Part shown: in pieces, positions 9,529 through 17,796 of the stretch
Layout of the letters: each line of letters starts with the position of its first letter
How positions within the stretch are numbered: the stretch's first letter is position 1
Origin: Fluviibacter phosphoraccumulans
GTDB lineage: Bacteria; Pseudomonadota; Gammaproteobacteria; Burkholderiales; Rhodocyclaceae
Reading direction: 5' to 3'
Length of the DNA stretch: 64,000 bases
Assembly (NCBI RefSeq): GCF_016110345.1
Contig: NZ_AP019011.1
Location: forward strand, 1,178,001 to 1,242,000
Position numbers and translations under genes: made by a program
The notes under the pieces: generated by a model
The model's database searches: none
What the model saw: the letters and a program-made list of their open reading frames with translations, nothing else
What the model was told of the DNA's origin: nothing

Positions 9529-11222
9529 GCCAACGCGCCTGGTCGGAACGGACCGCCTGGCAATTGGAACAAGGCGGTGTCAGCCCATTTCTGGCCAGAC
9601 TGTATGCCGCCCGTGGGATCAACCGAGCTGATCAGGTCAGCACACGCATGGAAGATCTGCTCCCCCCGACAGCGCTCAAAGGGATGGAAACTGCTTCGAG
9701 CTTGCTGGCAGACGCCATTATCCAAAACCGTAAAGTCTGCATTGTCGCGGACTATGATGCGGATGGCGCCACGGCCTGTGCCGTTGCGGTGAAAGGCCTG
9801 CGTCTGCTGGGCATACAACCGGACAAGCTGGATTACTTTGTACCGGATCGTTTCAAACTGGGTTACGGGCTCACCCCCGCCATTGTTGATCTGGTAGCGC
9901 AGGCCCCAGGTGGCAAACCAGACCTGCTTATCACTGTCGATAACGGCATCGCCAGTATTGATGGCGTGGCGCATGCCAAAGCGATGGGCATGACCGTTGT
10001 GATTACCGACCACCATTTACCGGGCGCCACACTCCCCGCAGCAGATGCTATCGTCAACCCGAACCAACCCGGCTGTGACTTTGCTTCCAAAAACCTAGCC
10101 GGTGTTGGGGTGATGCTTTATGTGCTGATGGGGCTTAGGCAGGTGTTGCGGCAGCGTCATTGGCCCGCCGCCGAACAGGCCAATCTGGGTACCCTACTCG
10201 ATCTGGTGGCGCTGGGCACCATTGCTGACGTGGTCTCCCTGGACCGTAACAACCGCATTCTGGTGGCTAATGGCCTTAACCGTATTCGTCAACGTCGCTG
10301 CTGCCCGGCCATATTGGCGCTTTATGCCGTAGCAGGTAAGCAGCCGGATCGGGCACAAGCCAGTGATCTTGGTTTTTTACTGGGCCCACGCCTGAACGCT
10401 GCGGGCCGGATGGACGATATGCGCATTGGCATCCGCTGCCTACTGGCAGAAGATATGGGCGAGGCGCTCAAGCTGGCACAGGAACTCGATCGCCTGAATG
10501 TGGCGCGTCGTTCAGTAGAAGACCAGATGAAAACCGATGCCGCCAAAATTCTGACGCAACTCGATGTGAAAAACACGGCAGGTATCAGCCTTTACGACCC
10601 CAACTGGCATGGTGGTGTCGTCGGCATCCTCGCGGGTCGCATCAAAGAACAGATGCATCGCCCCACCATCGTTTTTGCCAGTGACGGCACGGGTTTGATC
10701 AAAGGCTCCGGGCGTTCGATCGCTGGGTTGCATTTACGTGATGCACTGGATCATCTGACCAAAATCTACCCGGACCTCATTATCAAATTTGGTGGGCACG
10801 CCATGGCGGCCGGTCTGAGCATCCGCGAAACAGACTTCAACCTTTTTCAACGCGCTTTTGATGAACTGGTTGATCAACTCCTGCCCCTTGAAGCGCGCAC
10901 TCATAGCCTGGCCATTGATGGACCCCTGGTTGATAGTGAACTCTGTCTGAATACCGCCAAACAATTGGCTGATGGCATTTGGGGCCAGGGCTTCCCTGCG
11001 CCGATTTTTGCGAACCGGTTTCAGATTCTCGAATCCCGTCTGCTGCAGGACAAACACCTGAAACTGATGCTGGGCTGCGGGCAAAGCCGCATGGATGCCA
11101 TCCGTTTTAACGACACGACCATTCCCACGGCACAGGACACGCTGGCCTATGCGCTGGAGATTAATCACTACAACGGGGTCGAGCGGCCGCAGTTACGGAT
11201 TGAAGCCATCTGCCCCAATTGA
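9516..11222 (+). CDS. recJ: Single-strand-specific 5'-3' exonuclease RecJ
   Basis: Degrades single-stranded DNA 5' to 3' in RecF-pathway recombination, mismatch repair and base-excision repair. 568 residues, normal for the family. DHH-superfamily motifs are clear: VADYDADGATA (77-87), VDNGIAS, and the DHH triad in VVITDHHLPG (Asp165-His167), followed by LVALGTIADVV and the DHHA1 region with GGVVGILAGRIKE and GGHAMAAGLSI. ATG at 9516 lies inside the end of the rpfE-like gene. The gene ends 30 bp before the convergent ccdB. Confidence 0.96.
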   Translation: MVTLSQRAWSERTAWQLEQGGVSPFLARLYAARGINRADQVSTRMEDLLPPTALKGMETASSLLADAIIQNRKVCIVADYDADGATACAVAVKGLRLLGIQPDKLDYFVPDRFKLGYGLTPAIVDLVAQAPGGKPDLLITVDNGIASIDGVAHAKAMGMTVVITDHHLPGATLPAADAIVNPNQPGCDFASKNLAGVGVMLYVLMGLRQVLRQRHWPAAEQANLGTLLDLVALGTIADVVSLDRNNRILVANGLNRIRQRRCCPAILALYAVAGKQPDRAQASDLGFLLGPRLNAAGRMDDMRIGIRCLLAEDMGEALKLAQELDRLNVARRSVEDQMKTDAAKILTQLDVKNTAGISLYDPNWHGGVVGILAGRIKEQMHRPTIVFASDGTGLIKGSGRSIAGLHLRDALDHLTKIYPDLIIKFGGHAMAAGLSIRETDFNLFQRAFDELVDQLLPLEARTHSLAIDGPLVDSELCLNTAKQLADGIWGQGFPAPIFANRFQILESRLLQDKHLKLMLGCGQSRMDAIRFNDTTIPTAQDTLAYALEINHYNGVERPQLRIEAICPN

Positions 11223-11252
11223 ATTTTGAATTGGCAAAAACTCTGCAGATGA

Positions 11253-11564
11253 TCAGTAATCACCAAAGAGCTTATCGAGCGCAGGCCGTACTTTGCCCCG
11301 ATCGCCAAGTTCCAACGAACCAATTGGCGCTTTAAGGAAACTGGCTTCAATTGCAAATAGTTCGTCAGTAGACATCACAAACTCTCCGTAGTCTCCGACC
11401 CGTACTTTAGGTGCCAACGTTTCAATCGCCAAGGCATTCGTCCGCAACGGTATCACGACGGTTGCACCTGTCCGGCTACTGATATGGTCATTCTGTACAC
11501 TCAATAGAAACGGTACATCCTTACTATTTCGACCAGGGTTTCGGTAAATATCAAACTGAGCCAC
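11253..11564 (-). CDS. ccdB: CcdB-family toxin (predicted DNA gyrase poison)
   Basis: 103-residue protein matching CcdB along its whole length: it starts AQFDIYRNPGRNS, then VPFLLSVQNDHISS, VVIPLRT and LAPKVRVGDYGEFVMSTDELFA. Family members trap GyrA in the cleavage complex. The GTG at 11562-11564 was chosen because it gives the usual (M)AQFD start two bases after the ccdA stop; a TTG six bases upstream overlaps that stop. The last residues are KLFGDY, whereas F-plasmid CcdB ends LMFWGI and needs the Trp-Gly-Ile tail for poisoning, so toxicity cannot be assumed. It is convergent with recJ. Confidence 0.9.
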   Translation of the reverse strand: MAQFDIYRNPGRNSKDVPFLLSVQNDHISSRTGATVVIPLRTNALAIETLAPKVRVGDYGEFVMSTDELFAIEASFLKAPIGSLELGDRGKVRPALDKLFGDY

Positions 11565-11566
11565 AA

Positions 11567-11818
11567 TCAAACCCGATTAAATTCGGCGCCCGCCAAACCG
11601 TTCTTGCGAATTTCTTCGCCGTGTTGACGAAGTTTCACATCGTTACGCATTACCCAAGCACGGTTTTCAAGCTTTTCTAACATATCAGCAAATAAAAGCT
11701 CAGCCTGCGCAGAGAGATTCACTTCCTGCTTGTAGGGCTCAAGTTTATCCAGCAGATCCTGATTAACCGTCAGTGTGACTCGACCTTTTTTTGCAGCTGT
11801 ATCGTAAATTTTGGACAT
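11567..11818 (-). CDS. ccdA: CcdA-family antitoxin
   Basis: 83 residues. The N-terminal half (SKIYDTAAKKGRVTLTVNQDLLDKL) is a ribbon-helix-helix DNA-binding segment. The C-terminal half is a charged, probably flexible toxin-binding tail (LENRAWVMRNDVKLRQHGEEIRKN). ATG at 11816-11818 has a good Shine-Dalgarno (GGAG, minus strand, at 11826-11829, 7-base spacing); a longer in-frame start at 11848 would read through the promoter region and is rejected. It is expected to neutralise the adjacent CcdB and, with it, to repress its own promoter. Confidence 0.88.
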   Translation of the reverse strand: MSKIYDTAAKKGRVTLTVNQDLLDKLEPYKQEVNLSAQAELLFADMLEKLENRAWVMRNDVKLRQHGEEIRKNGLAGAEFNRV

Positions 11819-11842
11819 ATCTATACTCCATGGCTTGCGTTC

Positions 11843-11880
11843 ATGCATATGATCGTACGCATAAAAACAAACGCAGGCAA
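11843..11880 (-). promoter_or_regulatory. Candidate ccdAB promoter with overlapping operator
   Basis: On the minus strand, -35 TTGCCT (11875-11880), a 17-base spacer and -10 TACGAT (11852-11857) precede ccdA. The -10 lies inside a 20-bp near-palindrome at 11843-11862 whose half-sites match at 8 of 10 positions (ATGCATATGA and ATGCGTACGA). Autorepression by the antitoxin-toxin complex at such a site is usual for ccdAB; the binding itself is inferred. Confidence 0.5.
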
Positions 11881-11883
11881 TAA

Positions 11884-11905
11884 AAAACCACCCGAAGGTG
11901 GTTTT
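11884..11905 (-). terminator. Rho-independent terminator after htpG
   Basis: Perfect 9-bp stem, AAAACCACC (11884-11892) and GGTGGTTTT (11897-11905), around a four-base loop. On the minus strand it is followed by a run of six T, so it terminates htpG, which ends 19 bp upstream. It also insulates ccdAB from htpG transcription. Confidence 0.85.
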
Positions 11906-11923
11906 CTGAAGTGCTAACCTCGA

Positions 11924-13825
11924 TTAGCCCAACATCAGCCGGTTGATCTTGCGCACAAAGCCCGCCGGATCTTCGATCTGGCCGCCTTCGGCAAGCAATG
12001 CCTCGTCGAATAGCACCGACGCGTAATCATCGAAGTGGCCACCCTCGTTCGGCAGCAACTCCATCTTCTTCAGCATCGGGTGCTGCGGGTTAATTTCCAG
12101 AATCGGCTTAATCTCCGGCGCATTCTGCCCCATCATCTTCAACATACGCTGCAGATTGGCACCCGGATCATGCTCATCGGCCACCAGGCAAGCCGGCGAG
12201 TCGGTCAGGCGATGCGTGACACGCACTTCCTTGAGCTTATCGCCCAAAGCTTTCTGGAGTCGTTCGACCAGATCCTTGGCAGAAGTCTCGGCTTCAGCAC
12301 GTGCCTGCTTTTCGCTGGCATCTTCCAGTTCGCCCAAATCCAGGCCACCCTTAGCGACCGATTGCAAGCTCTTACCGTCAAAGTCGCGCAAGTGGCTGAC
12401 CACCCATTCGTCCACACGATCCGACAGCAGCAGGACTTCAATGCCCTTCTTACGGAAGATTTCCAGATGCGGGCTATTCTTAGCCCCCTGGAAAGTCTCG
12501 GCTGTGACGTAGTAGATCTTGTCCTGACCGGGCTTCATACGCGATACATACTCGGTCAGCGACACATTCTGCTCCGGACTATCCGTATTGGTCGTGGCAA
12601 AACGCAGTAGCTTGGCGATGCGCGCCTGATTGGCCTGGTCTTCACCCACGCCTTCTTTGAGCAACTGACCAAACTGGTTCCAGAAGGTGGTGTATTTCTC
12701 GACGTTATTTTCAGCCAGCTCCTCGAGCAGACCGAGCACGCGCTTGGTACAGCCCGAACGAATCTGCTCGATGTCCTTGCTTTCCTGCAGAATTTCGCGC
12801 GATACATTGAGTGGCAGATCAGCCACATCCACTACGCCACGCACAAAGCGCATATAGGTTGGCATCAGTTGTTCGGCATCGTCCATGATAAAGACGCGCT
12901 TTACATAGAGCTTGATGCCATGACGGGCATTACGATCCCATAGATCAAACGGTGCCTGTGATGGCACATAAAGCAACTGGGTATATTCCTGACGGCCTTC
13001 GACTTTAGCGTGCACCCAGGTCAGTGGTTCCTGATAATCATGAGCCACGTGCTGATAGAAGGCTTTGTATTCTTCCTCAGTCACGTCGCTCTTTGGGCGG
13101 GCCCACAGGGCGCTGGCCTGATTGACGGTTTCTTCTTCACCCGTCGGCTTCATGGCCTTGGCGTCTTCGTCCCACTTTTCCTGGGCCATGCGAATCGGCA
13201 AGGCGATGTGATCGGAATACTTGCGCAGAATCTCGCGCAGCTTCCAGCCATTAAGCAGGTCTTCTTGTTCGGCACGCAGATGCAGGGTGACTTCTGTACC
13301 ACGGCCCGGATGGTCAATGTCCGCTACCGTGTATTCACCCTCACCCGCCGAAACCCACTCGACACCTTCGTTGGCCGGTGCGCCCGCCTTACGGCTGCGT
13401 ACAGTCACTTTATCGGCCACAATGAACGACGAATAGAAACCCACGCCAAACTGGCCAATCAGATTCGCGTCCTTCTGGGCATCACCCGTCAGCGCCGAGA
13501 AGAATTCTTTGGTGCCGGATTTGGCAATGGTACCCAGGTGGGCAATCGCCTCTTCCTTGGTCATGCCGATGCCATTATCGGCAATGGTAATGGTTTTGGC
13601 GTCAGCATCCAGCAGAATACGCAGGCCTAATTCCGGGTCGTTTTCAAACAAGCTGGGGTTTGCCAGGGCTTCGTAGCGCAGTTTGTCACAGGCATCCGAG
13701 GCGTTAGACACCAACTCACGCAGGAAAATCTCCTTGTTCGAATACAGCGAGTGAATCATCAGCTGCAGCAGCTGTTTAACTTCTGCCTGGAATGCTTTGG
13801 TTTCGGTTTGTGTCTGATTGGTCAT
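11924..13825 (-). CDS. htpG: Molecular chaperone HtpG (Hsp90)
   Basis: Homodimeric ATP-dependent chaperone of the cytoplasm. 633 residues, typical length. The N-terminal GHKL ATPase domain shows ELVSNASDACDKLRYEAL, IADNGIGM, GTIAKSGTKEF and GQFGVGFYS. The middle domain contains LTWVHAKVEG, LYVKRVFIMDDAEQLMP and VDVADLPLNVSREILQ, and the C-terminal dimerisation domain holds the usual MLKMMGQNAPEIKPILEINP stretch, split here by position only. The start ATG at 13823-13825 gives the usual short N-terminus. A sigma-32-like promoter lies upstream and a strong terminator downstream, so it is probably a single-gene heat-shock unit. Confidence 0.98.
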   Translation of the reverse strand: MTNQTQTETKAFQAEVKQLLQLMIHSLYSNKEIFLRELVSNASDACDKLRYEALANPSLFENDPELGLRILLDADAKTITIADNGIGMTKEEAIAHLGTIAKSGTKEFFSALTGDAQKDANLIGQFGVGFYSSFIVADKVTVRSRKAGAPANEGVEWVSAGEGEYTVADIDHPGRGTEVTLHLRAEQEDLLNGWKLREILRKYSDHIALPIRMAQEKWDEDAKAMKPTGEEETVNQASALWARPKSDVTEEEYKAFYQHVAHDYQEPLTWVHAKVEGRQEYTQLLYVPSQAPFDLWDRNARHGIKLYVKRVFIMDDAEQLMPTYMRFVRGVVDVADLPLNVSREILQESKDIEQIRSGCTKRVLGLLEELAENNVEKYTTFWNQFGQLLKEGVGEDQANQARIAKLLRFATTNTDSPEQNVSLTEYVSRMKPGQDKIYYVTAETFQGAKNSPHLEIFRKKGIEVLLLSDRVDEWVVSHLRDFDGKSLQSVAKGGLDLGELEDASEKQARAEAETSAKDLVERLQKALGDKLKEVRVTHRLTDSPACLVADEHDPGANLQRMLKMMGQNAPEIKPILEINPQHPMLKKMELLPNEGGHFDDYASVLFDEALLAEGGQIEDPAGFVRKINRLMLG

Positions 13826-13875
13826 AGGTCTTTAAGAGGAAGAATGTTGACTAAAGAAAACGTAATGCAGCGTAG

Positions 13876-13901
13876 CTGGGGGCAACTACGGCGTTTTCAA
13901 G
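13876..13901 (-). promoter_or_regulatory. Sigma-32 (heat-shock) type promoter of htpG
   Basis: On the minus strand CTTGAAA (13895-13901) is followed, after 13 bases counted from TTGAAA, by CCCCAG (13876-13881). This is close to the RpoH consensus CTTGAAA-N11-16-CCCCATNT and lies about 50 bp before the htpG ATG. The -35 element overlaps the TGA stop of greB (13897-13899). Regulation by RpoH is established for htpG in other proteobacteria and is inferred here. Confidence 0.65.
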
Positions 13902-14424
13902 CCTCGGGATCAAAACCCGGCATGTCCAGTGATTGATACAGCACTTCAACGACTTCCAGCTCGCGTTCGCCGAGTGGGCTGACAAAACGGGCCACATCGC
14001 CCTCGCGTAATTTGATCAAGGCTCGGGCCAGCGGCGACACCCAGCTAATCCAGCCTTTGTTGGGATCTGCCTCATCCACACCGACGATGCTGTAGGTCGC
14101 TTCCGTGCCGTCTTCATCACAAACCACCACGGTGGCACCAAAGAACACCTGGTCTTTGTGTTGCTGCAAGCCCGGATCAATGACATGAGCATTTTCAAGG
14201 CGCTTCATTAAGAAACGAATACGCCGATCAATCTCCCGCAGGCGCTTTTTGCCATAAAGATAATCACCATTCTCTGAACGGTCTCCATTCGATGCCGCCC
14301 AGGAAACGATCTCCACAATTTTGGGCCGCTCTGTCTTAACGAGAAACTCCAACTCATCGCGCAAGCGGCTATGGCCGCCCGGCGTCATGTAATGGCGTTG
14401 CTCAACGGAAACAGGTTTATTCAT
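13897..14424 (-). CDS. greB: Transcription elongation factor GreB
   Basis: Stimulates the intrinsic RNA-cleavage activity of stalled RNA polymerase so that backtracked complexes restart. 175 residues. The N-terminal coiled coil has the acidic tip in NGDRSENGDY followed by the GreB-typical YGKKRLREIDRRIRFL; the C-terminal FKBP-like domain has TYSIVGVDEADPNKGWISW and SPLARALI. The GKKRLREIDRR stretch distinguishes GreB from GreA. It is divergent from fabI with 153 bp between them. Confidence 0.96.
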   Translation of the reverse strand: MNKPVSVEQRHYMTPGGHSRLRDELEFLVKTERPKIVEIVSWAASNGDRSENGDYLYGKKRLREIDRRIRFLMKRLENAHVIDPGLQQHKDQVFFGATVVVCDEDGTEATYSIVGVDEADPNKGWISWVSPLARALIKLREGDVARFVSPLGERELEVVEVLYQSLDMPGFDPEA

Positions 14425-14577
14425 AAGTACATTGTCGTAAATAACCCCTCATTATCCGTGACCAGGCCTGCAGATGTCACAAAAAATTAATCAATTACGC
14501 CGGGCCATCCACTTGCACTCCGCATGGTTGCGGCGCAACATAACACCTATACGTTTTAGTAATTTTAAGGACACATC

Positions 14578-15360
14578 ATGCTGCTAGAAACTTCGAACAC
14601 CACCCTCAAAGGCCTGAAAGGCCTGGTTGTTGGCATCGCCAACCAACACAGCATTGCCTGGGGCTGCGCCGAAGCCTTCCGTGCTGCGGGTGCAGAACTC
14701 GCCATTACTTACCTGAATGCCAAGGCAGAACCTCACGTCCGCCCCCTGGCCGAGGGCGTTAACGCCACATTAATTGAAGCCATGGACGTTGAGAACGACA
14801 CCGAAGTGGGTGCGCTCTTTGAAAAAATTGAAAAAGAATGGGGTCAACTCGATTTCATTCTGCACTCCATTGCTTTTGCGCCTCTGGATGATCTGCATGG
14901 CCCGGTACTTAATACCAGCCGTGAAGGCTTTGCCCGCGCCATGGATATTTCCTGCCACAGCCTGATTCGCCTGGCCCGCCATGCCGCTCCCCTCATGAAA
15001 AACGGGGGCGCGATGCTGACAATGTCCTATGAAGGCGCCAACCGGGTTGCACCCCACTACGGCATCATGGGTCTGGCTAAGGCAGCTCTTGAGTCGGCAA
15101 CACGCTCACTCGCCGCAGAGCTGGGCCCACAGAATATCTCGGTCAATGCCATTTCACCCGGGCCGATCGCTACGCGTGCGGCTTCAGGCATTGTGGACTT
15201 TGACCACCTGATGCAAGACAGCATCGAGCACGCGCCCTTGCGTCGCTTGGTCACCATTGAAGAAGTCGGCGCCCTCGCCACCCTGTTGGCCAGCCCCGCT
15301 GGCCGTGGCATTACCGGCGATGTTATTGTGGTTGATGGCGGTCGCCATATCCTTTACTGA
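14578..15360 (+). CDS. fabI: Enoyl-[acyl-carrier-protein] reductase (NADH) FabI
   Basis: Reduces the trans-2 double bond in each round of type II fatty-acid synthesis. 260 residues with the FabI-specific nucleotide motif GIANQHSIAWG and the active-site pair in the Y-x6-K arrangement: Tyr151 (SYEGANR), Tyr161 and Lys168 (HYGIMGLAK). The C-terminal GDVIVVDGGRHI is typical. ATG at 14578 is preceded by AAGGA with 7-base spacing. It stands 23 bp ahead of a MaoC-Pta fusion gene on the same strand, so the two are probably co-transcribed. FabI is the usual target of triclosan. Confidence 0.95.
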   Translation: MLLETSNTTLKGLKGLVVGIANQHSIAWGCAEAFRAAGAELAITYLNAKAEPHVRPLAEGVNATLIEAMDVENDTEVGALFEKIEKEWGQLDFILHSIAFAPLDDLHGPVLNTSREGFARAMDISCHSLIRLARHAAPLMKNGGAMLTMSYEGANRVAPHYGIMGLAKAALESATRSLAAELGPQNISVNAISPGPIATRAASGIVDFDHLMQDSIEHAPLRRLVTIEEVGALATLLASPAGRGITGDVIVVDGGRHILY

Positions 15361-15383
15361 TTTTAAGAAATCCAGAGCACTTC

Positions 15384-16817
15384 ATGCCTCACTCTTCCAG
15401 CTTAGATAAATTCTGCGGCGGCATCATCGAGAATCATCCGTTCGGTGAGTTAAAAGTCGGTGACAGCGCCTCGGTTACCCGCACCGTTACCATTGATGAT
15501 TTGCGCTTGTTCGCCGCTGCCACGGGCGATGCCAACCCGACCATGCTAGACCCGGAGTTCGCCGACAGCAGCATCTACCGCGAAGTGGTGGCGCATGGCA
15601 TGTGGTCGGGCGCCATGCTGGTTAATCTTCTGGGCAGTGAACTACCCGGCCTGGGTACGATTCTGGTCGATCAGAACCTGCGTTATCTGCGGCCGATTAC
15701 GGTCGGCGATACGGTCACCTTCAAGATCACCGTTGAACGCAAATACGAACGCACACAGCATGTACTCTTCGACGCCGAAGTCATTCTCGACAGTGGCTTG
15801 CGTGCCGTGACCGGTACGCTGGAAGTGCTGGCCCCCTCGGAAAAAATTACGCGTCAGCAACTCTGCGTGCCTGAAGCAACTTTATCGACCCGGGATGAGC
15901 GCGTGCAGCGTTTCTTTGCCCTGGCCGCCGGCATGGAACCCGTTTCCACCGCAGTCGTTCACCCGTGCGACGCTGAATCACTGCGGGGCGCTGTTCTGGC
16001 AGCCGAGCGTGGCCTGATTCGACCCATTCTCGTGGGGCCGGCAGACCGCATTAAGCACTTGGCGCAAAGCCTGTCACTCGACATTTCGCCCTACCGCCTG
16101 GTCGATACCCCTTACAGTCAGGAATCGGCTCGACTGGCCGTAGAGTTGGTGCGCAAGGGCGATGCCGAAGCGTTGATGAAAGGCAGCCTGCACACCGACG
16201 AAATGATGAGCGCAGTGGTTGATAAAGCCACCGGACTCAGAACTTCACGCCGACTGTCGCACGTTTTCCGCATGGATGTGCAAACCTACGCCAAACCCTT
16301 GCTGATTACCGATGCCGCCATCAACATCTATCCAGATCTGATGGCCAAAGCCGACATTATTCAGAACGCGATTGATCTGGCGCACATTCTGGGACTCAAA
16401 GAGCCCCGTGTTGCGATCCTTTCTGCCGTTGAAACGATCAACCCCAAGATTCAGTCCACGCTTGACGCCGCAGCCCTGTGCAAAATGGCCGATCGCGGGC
16501 AAATCAAAGGCGGGCTGCTCGATGGCCCACTGGCCTTTGATAACGCCATCTCGATTGAAGCGGCGCAAACCAAAGGCATTAAGTCTGCCGTCGCAGGCCT
16601 GGCCGACATTCTGGTCGTGCCCGATCTGGAGTCTGGCAACATGGTGGCAAAGCAGCTGGAGTATCTGGCCAGTGCGGTACCGGCAGGCATTGTACTCGGT
16701 GCCCGTGTGCCCATTATTCTGACCTCACGAGCCGACAACGCAGAAACGCGTATGGCCTCTTGCGTGCTGGCCGTGCTCATTGCCGACGCCAACCGCAAAA
16801 AAATAACGCCAGAGTAA
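15384..16817 (+). CDS. MaoC-like hydratase / phosphate acetyl(butyryl)transferase fusion
   Basis: 477 residues in two domains. Residues about 15-150 form a hot-dog MaoC/(R)-enoyl-CoA hydratase domain (LFAAATGDANPTM, VVAHGMWSGAML). Residues about 165-475 form a phosphate acyltransferase of the Pta/Ptb type (VLAAERGLIRPILVGP, GDAEALMKGSLHTDEMM, DAAINIYPDL, ISIEAAQTKGI, GARVPIILTSRADNAETRMAS). This architecture is known next to fabI in other proteobacteria and may link hydroxyacyl-CoA or short acyl-CoA to acyl-phosphate. In the hydratase domain the catalytic Asp of D-x-N-P-x-H is present (Asp49), but the histidine is replaced by Met54, so hydratase activity is doubtful. No acetate or butyrate kinase gene is adjacent. 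Confidence 0.88.
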   Translation: MPHSSSLDKFCGGIIENHPFGELKVGDSASVTRTVTIDDLRLFAAATGDANPTMLDPEFADSSIYREVVAHGMWSGAMLVNLLGSELPGLGTILVDQNLRYLRPITVGDTVTFKITVERKYERTQHVLFDAEVILDSGLRAVTGTLEVLAPSEKITRQQLCVPEATLSTRDERVQRFFALAAGMEPVSTAVVHPCDAESLRGAVLAAERGLIRPILVGPADRIKHLAQSLSLDISPYRLVDTPYSQESARLAVELVRKGDAEALMKGSLHTDEMMSAVVDKATGLRTSRRLSHVFRMDVQTYAKPLLITDAAINIYPDLMAKADIIQNAIDLAHILGLKEPRVAILSAVETINPKIQSTLDAAALCKMADRGQIKGGLLDGPLAFDNAISIEAAQTKGIKSAVAGLADILVVPDLESGNMVAKQLEYLASAVPAGIVLGARVPIILTSRADNAETRMASCVLAVLIADANRKKITPE

Positions 16818-16870
16818 GACCCTGGCGTTATCTAGGCAAGCAAAACGGCAGCGTTAATCGTTGCCGTTTT
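16804..16870. terminator. Two stem-loops between converging genes
   Basis: First hairpin: TAACGCCAG (16804-16812) with CTGGCGTTA (16822-16830), with the stop codon of the MaoC-Pta gene in its loop. Second: AAAACGGCA (16842-16850) with TGCCGTTTT (16862-16870), followed by CTTCT on the plus strand and spanning the stop of the CBS gene. Both strands can fold, so this probably terminates the two converging transcripts. Confidence 0.6.
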
Positions 16871-17303
16871 CTTCTGGCCAGTTCTTAATAAAGTTTTTGA
16901 GCATACGATTCTCGAATCCCTGCTCCTCCAGAACCGCCTTGGCCACATCCATGAACGACACCACCCCCATCAGCACCTTGCCGTCCATGACCGGCACATA
17001 ACGCTGATGGTGATTGACCAGTAGCTCGCGCACAGCCTCAATCGGCATATCCGGACGGGCAACCACCGGCTGAGCGACTTTAAAGTCACTGACGGTCATG
17101 GCCGACAAATCACCCTTGGTTTTACCCACGGCCTGCAGCACTTCGCGAAAGGTAATCAGGCCGGTCATTTCACCGGCATCCATGACAACCAGCGAACCGG
17201 CATCATGTTCCGTCAGCGCTGCTACCGCCTCAGACAGGCTTGCGCCCGAATGGGTGGTGTAAAGCACATTCCCTTTGAGCTTAAGTATTTCTTGTACCAG
17301 CAT
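16854..17303 (-). CDS. Two-CBS-domain protein
   Basis: 149 residues made almost entirely of a tandem pair of CBS motifs (VLYTTHSGASLSEAVAALTEHDAGSLVV with MTGLITFREVLQAV; VVARPDMPIEAVRELLVNHHQRYVPV with LMGVVSFMDVAKAV; each named by its conserved parts). Such stand-alone CBS modules bind adenine nucleotides and usually act as sensors or inhibitors of partner proteins. No partner domain is fused here. ATG at 17301-17303. It is 20 bp downstream of fdxA on the same strand and may share its transcript. The partner cannot be predicted. Confidence 0.85.
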   Translation of the reverse strand: MLVQEILKLKGNVLYTTHSGASLSEAVAALTEHDAGSLVVMDAGEMTGLITFREVLQAVGKTKGDLSAMTVSDFKVAQPVVARPDMPIEAVRELLVNHHQRYVPVMDGKVLMGVVSFMDVAKAVLEEQGFENRMLKNFIKNWPEENGND

Positions 17304-17323
17304 ACGGATGTCTGCGTCCTGTT

Positions 17324-17647
17324 TTAGCGTTCAAGTTCGGCCAGCTTACCCGGCTGACCATTAAAGTTATCGGCATCCGGCAACGGATCTTTACGCTCGG
17401 CAATCACCGGCCAAAGCTTGGCCAGCTCCGCGTTCAGGGCCGTGAAAGCTTCTTGACCGGCAGGCACGTCATCTTCGGCGTAAATCGCTTCTGCCGGGCA
17501 TTCCGCCACGCACAGGGTGCAGTCAATGCACTCATCCGGATCGATCACCAGGAAATTCGGGCCTTCATGGAAACAATCCACCGGGCACACATCTACGCAG
17601 TCTGTATATTTGCACTTGATACAGTTGTCGGTAACAACGTATGTCAT
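17324..17647 (-). CDS. fdxA: 7Fe ferredoxin FdxA
   Basis: 107 residues, the exact usual length of FdxA. The first cluster motif CIKCKYTDCVDVCP carries the ligands of a [3Fe-4S]/[4Fe-4S] pair and the second, CIDCTLCVAECP, completes the [4Fe-4S] site. The tail (NAELAKLWPVIAERKDPLPDA) is typical. ATG at 17645-17647 has an excellent GAGGAAAG Shine-Dalgarno; the frame is open four codons further to a TTG, which is rejected. It is a cytoplasmic electron carrier with an unknown partner. It is divergent from trxA. Confidence 0.95.
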   Translation of the reverse strand: MTYVVTDNCIKCKYTDCVDVCPVDCFHEGPNFLVIDPDECIDCTLCVAECPAEAIYAEDDVPAGQEAFTALNAELAKLWPVIAERKDPLPDADNFNGQPGKLAELER

Positions 17648-17731
17648 GACTTTCCTCAAGGTTTAAAAACATCACACACAATAACTTGCCCATTATGCCG
17701 TCTTGCGGCAAACTGCGCACGTCTGGTCAGA

Positions 17732-17760
17732 TTGATTGAACGTCTAACTAGCATTACTAT
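17732..17760 (+). promoter_or_regulatory. Candidate sigma-70 promoter of trxA
   Basis: TTGATT (17732-17737), a 17-base spacer and TACTAT (17755-17760), 36 bp before the trxA ATG. Read by eye only. Confidence 0.45.
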
Positions 17761-17796
17761 TTCATTCACCTACTCATTCCTTTGAGGCAATGCGCT

